Below, in pieces: positions 8,862-15,781 of a DNA stretch of 64,000 bases. Source of the DNA: Pseudomonas kielensis (GTDB lineage Bacteria > Pseudomonadota > Gammaproteobacteria > Pseudomonadales > Pseudomonadaceae); assembly GCF_014236655.1 (NCBI RefSeq), contig NZ_JACMYG010000022.1, positions 1 to 64,000 of the forward strand. Direction: 5' to 3'. Both the position numbers and the translations under genes were made by a program. Each line of letters opens with the position of its first letter. Positions within the stretch are counted from its first letter, which is position 1. The notes under the pieces were generated by a model, which made no database searches, was not told where the DNA came from, and saw only the letters and a program-made list of their open reading frames with translations.

Positions 8862-10111
8862 TGCTTTTGAGCAACGAACAGACCAAGCGCAGCAGTTGGG
8901 AATATTTTCTGCTTCGCGCCGCGCGGGAAATCTCGCTGACGGAAGCGCAGTACGAAAAAATCAATGATCGCTACTCCCAGCTGGAAAAAATCCTCTCGGC
9001 TTCTGACAATCCGCTGCTCGCTGAGGCTCATATTTTCGTCCAGGGCTCAATGCGGCTGAAGACGACCATTAAGCCAATTGCCGGCGCGCCTGCGGATCTG
9101 GACACCATTGATGCGGATGCGATTATCTGGCTCCCCCACGCTCAGGGCGCTGGTGCAAAGGAAGTTCTAGAGGCGATTGAGCAGCGTTTCAGGGAAGGCT
9201 CCCGCGTTCAGGAAGAAGTTAAGCAACTACGTCGTGGTATTCGGATCGTTTATGCCGACGAAAATCCAGGTTTCCACATTGATGTCACACCTGCACGCGC
9301 GATCAACGGAAATGGCGAAGCAAACGGCGAGGGTAAGCTGGAGGTTCCGGATCGGGTCACAGGGTGGAAAGCAAGCAGCCCTATTCCTTACTCGAATTGG
9401 TTGCAGGTCGCTTCCGCCCAGGAAATCTTTCTGGAAAGCTTGGTGATTGCCAAAAGCCAGAGAATGCTTGATGCCGCGACACAAGATCCTTTGCCGCACT
9501 ATCAGGATTACATCGATCAAGATCCCCTGCGCGCGACCATAAAGCTGCTGAAGCGGCATCGCGATGAATGGGCTATCAAGACAAAAAGCGCTGATACTCG
9601 CCCAATTTCTGCGGTCATTACGACCCTGGCCACTCACGCATACCTGGATGTCGTGAAAGAGTCCCAGTCAAAGCCATTGGCACCGCTCGATGCAATTTTG
9701 GAAATCGTTCGCAGAATACCGCAGCACATTGCGTATAGAGGTAGCGATTGCTTTGTCTGCAACCCTGCCGATAACGGCGAAAACTTTGCAGAGAAGTGGA
9801 ATCGACCGGGTGAGGGACAAGGCTATCGTCAAGCATTTTCCAAATGGCATGCGGACGCCAGTGCTTCTGTGTCATTAGGTTTGGAAAGTTTTGAATCCAA
9901 TGATTCTTTTGCCGAGGCAGTGAAAAAGAACTTCGGTATTGCGCCGGCGTTCATCACAACAGTAAACAATGAAATCCCTGCGAATTGGACGATGCCTGGC
10001 CGACCGGATGGCACTACTCGAAACTCTGCTTCGATGGGTTCGCTCTTCGGAGGGGCCAGCGGTGGCGGAACCTCTCAGTCGAGCGTAAAGCCAGTTGGAC
10101 GCCTTGGCTGA
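8861..10111 (+). CDS. CD-NTase (cGAS/DncV-like cyclic nucleotide synthase) of CBASS
   Basis: This 416-residue nucleotidyltransferase makes the cyclic oligonucleotide alarm signal. The Gly-Ser motif is in FVQGSMRLKTTIKP (about residues 63-76) and the metal-binding acidic motif is DLDTIDADAII just after it. The third acidic residue is probably in GFHIDVTPARA. The C-terminal half is the helical oligoadenylate-synthase-like part. The last 30 residues are a flexible Gly/Ser tail ending in RLG, as expected if Cap2 conjugates the C-terminal glycine to target proteins. AGGAGG lies 8 bp before the ATG. I do not assign a clade or product. Confidence 0.88.
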   Translation: MLLSNEQTKRSSWEYFLLRAAREISLTEAQYEKINDRYSQLEKILSASDNPLLAEAHIFVQGSMRLKTTIKPIAGAPADLDTIDADAIIWLPHAQGAGAKEVLEAIEQRFREGSRVQEEVKQLRRGIRIVYADENPGFHIDVTPARAINGNGEANGEGKLEVPDRVTGWKASSPIPYSNWLQVASAQEIFLESLVIAKSQRMLDAATQDPLPHYQDYIDQDPLRATIKLLKRHRDEWAIKTKSADTRPISAVITTLATHAYLDVVKESQSKPLAPLDAILEIVRRIPQHIAYRGSDCFVCNPADNGENFAEKWNRPGEGQGYRQAFSKWHADASASVSLGLESFESNDSFAEAVKKNFGIAPAFITTVNNEIPANWTMPGRPDGTTRNSASMGSLFGGASGGGTSQSSVKPVGRLG

Positions 10112-11879
10112 TCCTCTTAAGACGCCATTGCAGCGCGGAATCGCCGCACTGCGAGATACCCTAGGTCAGGATGCAGCTGATGCATTGCTCCAGCCCGCAC
10201 CCATGCGGGCTGACGAAGCGGCGTGCTTTCACTTCCCCTTGCCCATCGATTACACGGGGCAGGAGCGGCGACTGCGTATTGGTTTCCCCTCCAACTTTCC
10301 CCGTGGGCTCTTGCGGCTGAACGTCGAACCTTCTCCATGGCTGGTTTGGCCGCATGCCACTAAGTCGGGGCTTTGCCTTCATGGCTTTCAGGAACGCCCC
10401 ATTATGGGCTCCCCGGAGGTCGTGGTAGAGGACAGCCTTGCTCGCTTGGCCCAGATCGTTTCGTTGTCCAAGATGGGATCAAGTCAGGCAGCGCGCGATA
10501 TCGAATTTCAGAATGAGATCACTACCTACTGGTCTTTTCAGCACGGACAGTCGTACCAGAACCTTTTACTTTTGGATCGACCTCAGGCTGCCTCGCAGTT
10601 GTTTGCTCTCAGCGATCCGCGCCGGGCTGTGCCATCCGGTCAGGAAACGGTTTGGCTAGCATCGAACATAGCTGCACTCAAAGGGCATTACCGACGGGTT
10701 GTCGGGCGCTCCGCTGTCATTCGCGCGGCCGAAACTCCTGGTTTTTACGTTAAGCTTCAGACTTATCCGGATATCCGCACCCCGGATCCAGAAGATTTAT
10801 TGCTGTGGCTCACGCCACACCTTCAACCAGACGATGCCGAGCAATTGCTGGCATGGTTTGAGCTGCATGGAACGTTGGCGAGTCGATGGATTGTCCTGGA
10901 GCTTCCTGGGGGGACGGATGCTCCAACTTATTGCCTCAATGTGCGCTCGCTTGGCGTACAGCAAGAGCGGGGGGCAAAGTTTGGCTTGCGCACAGCGCGC
11001 CGCCGGCCAGCCATCGCAAATGCACATCCTCCGGCACTTGTCCGCGCAACTGCCCTAGACGTGCTTGATCGTGCGTCCATTCTGTCCCGCGATATAAGCG
11101 GCACTGCAAAGCACCTTGAAAATGCTCGGGTCGTTTGTGTTGGCGTTGGCTCGTTAGGCAGTGCGGTGGCAATACAACTGGCACGCTCCGGTGTCGGCCA
11201 CCTTACCCTCATCGACCCTGACACTCTGGTGTCAGCCAATCTGGGTAGGCACGTTCTGGGAGCGGATAGCCTAGGGAGGCTGAAAGCCTCAGCGTTGAGG
11301 GACAAGATTCTGTTAGATCTTCCGACTACAGAATGCACCGCTTATTCGACTTTCGCCGAAGTAGTTATGAGCAGCAAACCAGAAGTGTTCGATAACGCAG
11401 ATCTTGTGGTGATTACGACAGCGGACTGGCAGTCGGAGGTCACTGTATGGCGAGCCAAATCCAGCGGCGTTTCTTGGGGACTTTTACAAGCCTGGAGCGA
11501 ACCGTATACCCAGGTAGGCCACGCGCTATTCGCACCAGCCGGTACCTTTGATGGCCGTCATTTATTCACGGACATCGGCGATTTTCTTCATAAGTTTACC
11601 GAGTGGCCGGGAGGAGGTGTGGTTCCACTGCCCGCTTGTGGGGAGAGCTTTATTCCAGGCGGATCGCTGGGGATGACCAATATCGCCTCTATGGTGTCGC
11701 ACACGGCTTTACGTGCATTGACCTGCAACATCACCACTGCATCTTGGGTCAGCAGTATCTACAGGCCTGAAGATGTGCCGAGCCTAGGAGGCCAATACCA
11801 TGGGCCCAAACTTCCAGAGGGGGCGCAGCAACTCCTACTCGAGCGCGGATGGCCGGAACATAAGGATGAAATGGTATGA
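10095..11879 (+). CDS. cap2: Cap2, E2-E1 fusion enzyme of type II CBASS
   Basis: This 594-residue ubiquitin-transfer-like protein is predicted to conjugate the CD-NTase C-terminus to targets and so prime it. The N-terminal E2-like domain has a candidate catalytic Cys94 in KSGLCLHGF. The C-terminal ThiF/E1 adenylation domain carries the nucleotide-binding loop VCVGVGSLGSAVAIQLARSG, then LIDPDTLVSANLGRHVLG, and a candidate E1 Cys515 in PLPACGESF. The gene starts with TTG at 10095, inside the last codons of the CD-NTase gene (17 bp overlap), and ends in an ATGA overlap with cap3. Both overlaps argue for one tightly coupled operon. Confidence 0.88.
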   Translation: MDALADPLKTPLQRGIAALRDTLGQDAADALLQPAPMRADEAACFHFPLPIDYTGQERRLRIGFPSNFPRGLLRLNVEPSPWLVWPHATKSGLCLHGFQERPIMGSPEVVVEDSLARLAQIVSLSKMGSSQAARDIEFQNEITTYWSFQHGQSYQNLLLLDRPQAASQLFALSDPRRAVPSGQETVWLASNIAALKGHYRRVVGRSAVIRAAETPGFYVKLQTYPDIRTPDPEDLLLWLTPHLQPDDAEQLLAWFELHGTLASRWIVLELPGGTDAPTYCLNVRSLGVQQERGAKFGLRTARRRPAIANAHPPALVRATALDVLDRASILSRDISGTAKHLENARVVCVGVGSLGSAVAIQLARSGVGHLTLIDPDTLVSANLGRHVLGADSLGRLKASALRDKILLDLPTTECTAYSTFAEVVMSSKPEVFDNADLVVITTADWQSEVTVWRAKSSGVSWGLLQAWSEPYTQVGHALFAPAGTFDGRHLFTDIGDFLHKFTEWPGGGVVPLPACGESFIPGGSLGMTNIASMVSHTALRALTCNITTASWVSSIYRPEDVPSLGGQYHGPKLPEGAQQLLLERGWPEHKDEMV

Positions 11880-12358
11880 CGGATATCGCTTGGCGCTGGA
11901 GATGGGCGGAGGTGGATTCCGAGCTATTGGTGTCGCAAGCTGTCGCGGACATCTTGGATAGTCATCGGCAGGGCCTCTTTGGCGTGGAGCGAGGGGGACA
12001 GTTATTCGTCAACCCGGTTAATCCGAAAGGGTTGCTGCTGGCCTTGGCCACGTTGCCTCATCGCGCCGATCGGTCAGGCTGGTCTTGGCTAGAGTTGGAT
12101 GCGGAGCGGTGCCGTCAGGAGATCCAAGCTGCCAACGAACAAGGGTTACGTCTGGTGGGCTATTGGCATACGCATCCCCAATCTGTTCCGGTGATTTCTC
12201 CGGCAGACATAGGAAGTTTCTCCAGATTTGCTGCGCGTTACACGCAGGATCTACCGCACCCAATAGCCGTTATCGTTGGCAAGTCCGAAAAACCAGAAGG
12301 CATCAAGGCTTGGTCGTTCAGGGGCGGCAGATATGTTGAAGCAACTTGGCTTAGATAA
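11876..12358 (+). CDS. cap3: Cap3, JAB/JAMM-family deconjugating peptidase of type II CBASS
   Basis: This 160-residue protein matches the JAMM metalloprotease family. The zinc motif is YWHTHPQSVPVISPADIG (His-x-His with Ser and Asp at the usual spacing), and the upstream catalytic Glu is probably in FGVERGG near residue 40. By family knowledge Cap3 reverses the Cap2-made bond on the CD-NTase and so balances signalling. It overlaps cap2 by 4 bp and is the last gene on this strand. The gene at 12385 reads towards it with only 26 bp between them. Confidence 0.87.
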   Translation: MTDIAWRWRWAEVDSELLVSQAVADILDSHRQGLFGVERGGQLFVNPVNPKGLLLALATLPHRADRSGWSWLELDAERCRQEIQAANEQGLRLVGYWHTHPQSVPVISPADIGSFSRFAARYTQDLPHPIAVIVGKSEKPEGIKAWSFRGGRYVEATWLR

Positions 12359-12384
12359 GCTTCAAGTCAGTGCCATGGGAGGCG

Positions 12385-12933
12385 TCAGCGGTTACCCTTA
12401 CCCGCCAGCATTAGCGCGAAGAGCTCTGCCTGAAAGCGAGCATCATCCAATGCGTTATGGTTCGGTTCGCTGAGTGGCTTCAGCGCAGCGGTCATCTTGG
12501 ATGATTTTGTTTCCTGCCAGCTGCAACCTACAGCTCCCATGAAGTAGGCCTTCATGTCGATAGCGGTAAAACCAAAGGGGTTGGTTTCCAAGTATTTGTG
12601 GAAGTAGTAGTTGACGAATGACCAGTCAAACGGTGCATTGAGTCCTACGAAAATGACCTTCTGCCCCGTTTGGCAGGATGATTTCAGCCATTCACCAAAT
12701 GTCAGCATCGCCTGTTGCGGAGTGAGTCCTTCGCGCTCCAGCTTCTCCAGACTCAGCCCCGATACTGCCAGTGCTTCTGGGTCGTGTTTTGGACTGTCAG
12801 GTCGTAGTTCAAGATAGATGGACGTGGCAGGTTGATCTACAAGGCAAGCTCCAATGGAAAGCAGGCTGTATTCGCCTGGTATAGGTCCAGAAGTCTCGAC
12901 GTCGACGGAAACATAAAGCTCATCAGGGTTCAT
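12385..12933 (-). CDS. DnaQ-like DEDDh 3'-5' exonuclease, convergent with CBASS
   Basis: This 182-residue single-domain protein of the DEDDh exonuclease fold has SVDVETSG with Asp11 and Glu13, NAPFDWSF with the second Asp near residue 103, and NHNALDDA with the final His and Asp near residue 160. AAGGA lies 7 bp before the ATG. It ends 26 bp from the end of cap3, on the opposite strand. Exonucleases of this fold occur as accessory genes in some CBASS loci, but the opposite orientation means the link here is inferred only from position. A housekeeping or oligonucleotide-turnover role is equally possible. Confidence 0.75.
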   Translation of the reverse strand: MNPDELYVSVDVETSGPIPGEYSLLSIGACLVDQPATSIYLELRPDSPKHDPEALAVSGLSLEKLEREGLTPQQAMLTFGEWLKSSCQTGQKVIFVGLNAPFDWSFVNYYFHKYLETNPFGFTAIDMKAYFMGAVGCSWQETKSSKMTAALKPLSEPNHNALDDARFQAELFALMLAGKGNR

Positions 12934-13160
12934 GTCATATCCTTTTCGTGTAGTTGCCAGATCACGCTCAAGCTCGTAACCATGTGACGGTGGAAAGGCG
13001 GCAAAGCCATTGCCCCATTTTTTGCTGTTGCACTCGCTATCCGGCGTTCGAGCAGCGGCAGTGCATGTCTACTGGAGGAGTGCACGTTCCTTTGGTCAGC
13101 TCTGCGCCCGAGCATAATGATGTGTGTCATTCTCTAGTCGCGGATGAGGGCCGGACAATC

Positions 13161-13793
13161 ATGAGCGAGCATTGGATAGTCAAGTGCCAGAATACTGAGG
13201 ACGGTACTGGCGACATCATCATTGACCTACCTCCAGAGTTGCTTGACCAAATGGGGTTAGGTGTTGGTGATCATTTAGAGCTAACGATAGCGAATGGCAC
13301 ATTAGTGCTGACGCCCATGAACAGTGCAATATCAGTACGGCCGATGTTTGCTGGAGTCCTGCGTGAGGATGCCTATCATGCTTACCGCAAGCGGTTGGCT
13401 GCGTATCTCCATATCCCTTCCAACGCTTCGGATCAAGACATTCACGACATGATAGTAGCTGGCTTTTCGGCCGGCCTGATTTCATCGCTTTGTGCTGATG
13501 GCACCGTAAATCCGCAAGAACGCGACATAATCATTCACCCCAAAACGCTCAAAACAAAATTGGCAAGCGATCAGCTTTTAACGTCGGATGAGAGCGATCG
13601 CCTGTTCCGGTTCGCACACATTACCGCCATGGCCGAGATCATGTTCGGGGACGAAGGGAAGGCCAAACAATGGCTTTCCAAACCCAAAGCCCGTTTTTTG
13701 GGAAAAAGCCCACTGGCAATGGTCACTACGTCTCACGGCACACATCTAGTTGAAGAAATGCTGATTCAGGTGTCTGAAGGCATGTCATTTTAA
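13161..13793 (+). CDS. Orphan antitoxin-like protein: AbrB N-terminus fused to MbcA/ParS/Xre-type domain
   Basis: This protein of about 210 residues starts at the ATG at 13161, preceded by GAGGG. Residues 1-50 look like a SpoVT-AbrB swapped-hairpin DNA-binding domain (DIIIDLPPELLDQMGLGVGD, then LVLTPM). Residues about 150-210 look like the toxin-binding domain of MbcA/ParS/Xre antitoxins (MAEIMFGDEGKAKQWLSKPKARFLG, then SPLAMVTTSHGTHLVEEML). Antitoxins of this type normally precede a RES-domain toxin, but none follows in the 288 bp to the next gene. An AATGA/TCATT dyad at 13116-13131 could be an autoregulatory operator. The reading frame stays open upstream to 12954 without a plausible start. 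Confidence 0.65.
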   Translation: MSEHWIVKCQNTEDGTGDIIIDLPPELLDQMGLGVGDHLELTIANGTLVLTPMNSAISVRPMFAGVLREDAYHAYRKRLAAYLHIPSNASDQDIHDMIVAGFSAGLISSLCADGTVNPQERDIIIHPKTLKTKLASDQLLTSDESDRLFRFAHITAMAEIMFGDEGKAKQWLSKPKARFLGKSPLAMVTTSHGTHLVEEMLIQVSEGMSF

Positions 13794-14081
13794 TCCTGCC
13801 ACAGTTAACAGTGTGGACGGAAATAACGGGCAGCAGCATGCCCACTTCTATGACTATCACTGAATCTGAGAGTCAATCACTATGATCAACGCAAACGCTC
13901 TAGCCGGTATAGGCATCAAAGCCCAAGCGTTGGTTCATCCCTCAACGGCGTGCGTTACGTCATTGCACCTGCGACTCTTGATACCGCCAAGACGGAGTCG
14001 AAACCACCACATAGTCGATATAAATGATCAGTTCATTCAACAGGACTCCCGCCAAAATTGTGGGGTGGCCGGTTAGCATCC

Positions 14082-14489
14082 TTAACGGGGATTGGACATC
14101 GACTCGATAATACGGCACTGCTCGATCACGCCGCCCTCGCAACAAGCAATCAAACGCTCCAACTCCACCTCCAAGCCTTGCAGGTCTCGGATGCGCATTC
14201 GAACCTGCTCTAACTGCCCCTCGATTTTTGCGTCCACCCTGGCGCAGGAAGCGTCGCGGTTATCCGCAAAGCCCAGCAACTCTCGAACATCGTCAAGGCT
14301 GAAGCCCAGTGTGCGGCTACGTCGGATGAACAATAGACGGTCGCGCTCCTCGTCGGTGTAGAAGCGATAGCCTGATGCTGAACGCCCTGCAGAAGGCAGG
14401 AGGCCGACCTGCTCGTAATAGCGGATGGTCACCGCTTTGGTATCAGTCGCCTTCGCCAGATCACCGACTGTGTATTTGGTCGAACTCAT
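14082..14489 (-). CDS. cadR: MerR-family heavy-metal regulator (CadR/PbrR group)
   Basis: This 135-residue metal-responsive activator has an N-terminal winged helix-turn-helix (YTVGDLAKATDTKAVTIRYYEQVGLLP), a long dimerisation helix, and a C-terminal metal loop LIACCEGGVIEQCRIIES with Cys spacing like CadR/PbrR. A further Cys stands at the start of the dimer helix (DASCARVDAK). CadR's usual His-rich tail is absent. The start at 14489 is preferred over the ATG at 14522 because AAGG lies 8 bp before it and the MerR-type operator at 14495-14525 then falls between divergent genes. Probable targets are its own promoter, dsbBA and cadA. Cd, Pb or Zn are candidate inducers; the sequence does not fix which. 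Confidence 0.82.
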   Translation of the reverse strand: MSSTKYTVGDLAKATDTKAVTIRYYEQVGLLPSAGRSASGYRFYTDEERDRLLFIRRSRTLGFSLDDVRELLGFADNRDASCARVDAKIEGQLEQVRMRIRDLQGLEVELERLIACCEGGVIEQCRIIESMSNPR

Positions 14490-14494
14490 TTCGC

Positions 14495-14525
14495 TTGACC
14501 TTATAGTTGCTAGAATCTTCATTCT
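14495..14525 (+). promoter_or_regulatory. MerR-type promoter/operator for dsbB, divergent from cadR
   Basis: TTGACC (-35) at 14495-14500 and CATTCT (-10) at 14520-14525 are 19 bp apart, the over-long spacing typical of MerR-controlled promoters. The spacer TTATAGTTGCTAGAATCTT is a degraded version of the operator in front of cadA. The site overlaps the cadR ribosome-binding region on the other strand. Confidence 0.65.
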
Positions 14526-14584
14526 ACGCGCCTTAGGCGATAAGCAAATCTGCGTGCGCTCAATAGAAAAGTGGACTGAATCCT

Positions 14585-15025
14585 ATGGAAGCCCCCTTAA
14601 AACAACATCAATCCGGAGCTTGGGCGCTGTTGCTCTGTGCCTGGTTGCTTGCTCTGGTATCAACAATCGCCGTGCTATTCGTTGGTGAAGTCATGGGGCA
14701 ACTGCCCTGTGTGCTCTGTTGGTTTCAACGAGCCTTCATGTTTCCACTCGTCCTGGTATTGGGCGTCGCCTGCTGTTTATCGGACACCGGTGTTTGGCGC
14801 TATGCACTGCCATTAGCAGTCATGGGTTGGCTCATCGCTCTGTATCACAACCTGCTTTATTTCGGACTGATTCCTGAAAGCATCAAACCTTGCGGGGCCG
14901 GCCCTTCCTGCTCCGGTGCCGACATGACCATCCTCAGTGGTGTTCCGCTGCCACTTTTATCGCTGGGCGTGTTCAGCCTGCTGATCATTTTTCTCGTTCT
15001 TATCCGTCGGAGATTTACCGTATGA
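14585..15025 (+). CDS. dsbB: DsbB-like disulfide-bond oxidoreductase
   Basis: This 146-residue inner-membrane protein has four hydrophobic helices. It carries the two DsbB cysteine pairs: CVLC after the first helix (residues about 42-45) and PCGAGPSC in the second periplasmic loop (about 102-108). DsbB re-oxidises a periplasmic DsbA-like partner using quinone. The stop overlaps the start of the next gene (ATGA), which encodes such a partner. Its promoter has a MerR-type 19-bp spacer, so expression is probably metal-induced. This would be a local pair, separate from the housekeeping DsbAB system. Confidence 0.88.
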   Translation: MEAPLKQHQSGAWALLLCAWLLALVSTIAVLFVGEVMGQLPCVLCWFQRAFMFPLVLVLGVACCLSDTGVWRYALPLAVMGWLIALYHNLLYFGLIPESIKPCGAGPSCSGADMTILSGVPLPLLSLGVFSLLIIFLVLIRRRFTV

Positions 15026-15666
15026 GCAGACGCGCCGTCGTCCTCTCCATCAGCGTGCTAGCCATCGTAGGCTTTGCCGTCGCAGCATTTTTCTACAATC
15101 GTGCTGCCACTGTGCCCCAGGCTACAGCACCTGTACCGCAAACCAGCGCGCTAGTGCGGTTTAACTCACCAAGCTTCGGCCCTGCCGACGCCCCGGTGAC
15201 AATCGTAGAATTCTTCGATCCATCTTGTGAAAGCTGCCGTGCCTTCTACCCCATCGTCAAAAAGATGATGTCACAACACCCAGGCGATGTTCGCTTAGTG
15301 CTGCGCTATGTGAAGCTTCACGTAGGGTCTGAAGAAGCCATACGTCTGCTCGAGGCTTCACGTAAGCAGGGTGTTTTTGTGCCGGTACTTGAAGCTGTCC
15401 TCGCTGCTCAACCGCAGTGGCATGACGATGCGAAAGCATCAGCAGCTTGGGACGTAGCGGCCCAAGCGGGCTTGGACGTGGCTAAGGCTCGTGAGGACAT
15501 GATGTCGCCGGAGATCACCGCCACGATAGAAAGAGATGCCGCTGATGCCAAAACTGTAGGTGTGAAGGGAACACCGACATTTTTCGTTAACGGTAAACCC
15601 CTGACTAACTTCGGCGCTCAACAGCTCTACGATCTGATTTGGAGCGAAATCAACCAAGCTCGTTAA
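15022..15666 (+). CDS. DsbA-family periplasmic thioredoxin-fold protein
   Basis: This 214-residue protein has an N-terminal membrane anchor or signal (AVVLSISVLAIVGFAVAAFFY) and a thioredoxin-fold domain with the active site CESC in FFDPSCESCRAFYP. The cis-proline loop is VGVKGTPTFFVNGKP. The fold and size fit the DsbA/DsbG-like thiol oxidoreductases paired with DsbB homologues. I use the ATG at 15022 because it overlaps the dsbB stop; the open frame upstream to 14890 lies inside dsbB. With dsbB it may keep periplasmic Cys-rich proteins folded under cadmium stress, which attacks thiols; that link is inference. Confidence 0.85.
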   Translation: MSRRAVVLSISVLAIVGFAVAAFFYNRAATVPQATAPVPQTSALVRFNSPSFGPADAPVTIVEFFDPSCESCRAFYPIVKKMMSQHPGDVRLVLRYVKLHVGSEEAIRLLEASRKQGVFVPVLEAVLAAQPQWHDDAKASAAWDVAAQAGLDVAKAREDMMSPEITATIERDAADAKTVGVKGTPTFFVNGKPLTNFGAQQLYDLIWSEINQAR

Positions 15667-15721
15667 TAAGGGCGCGTGCGGAATGCGGAATGAAAAAAGC
15701 TCACCGGGCTCGACAATCCGC

Positions 15722-15752
15722 TTGACCTTATAGTGGCTATAGGGTGTTCACT
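15722..15752 (+). promoter_or_regulatory. CadR-type operator/promoter of cadA
   Basis: TTGACC at 15722-15727 and TTCACT at 15747-15752 are separated by 19 bp. The spacer holds the dyad ACCTTATAG TGG CTATAGGGT, very close to known CadR-regulated cadA promoters. The transcript would begin about 10 bp further on, ahead of the GGAGAG ribosome site at 15769. Confidence 0.8.
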
Positions 15753-15781
15753 CTTCACAATAAATTGTGGAGAGTGCCTTT

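Noticed and set aside
13882..14076. 64-codon frame after the antitoxin-like gene, considered as a possible RES toxin remnant
   Set aside because: No RES motif is visible and it is far too short; no support for a toxin.
14890..15021. In-frame N-terminal extension of the DsbA-like gene starting at 14890
   Set aside because: It lies inside dsbB in another frame, and the ATG at 15022 overlaps the dsbB stop and is followed by the signal anchor.
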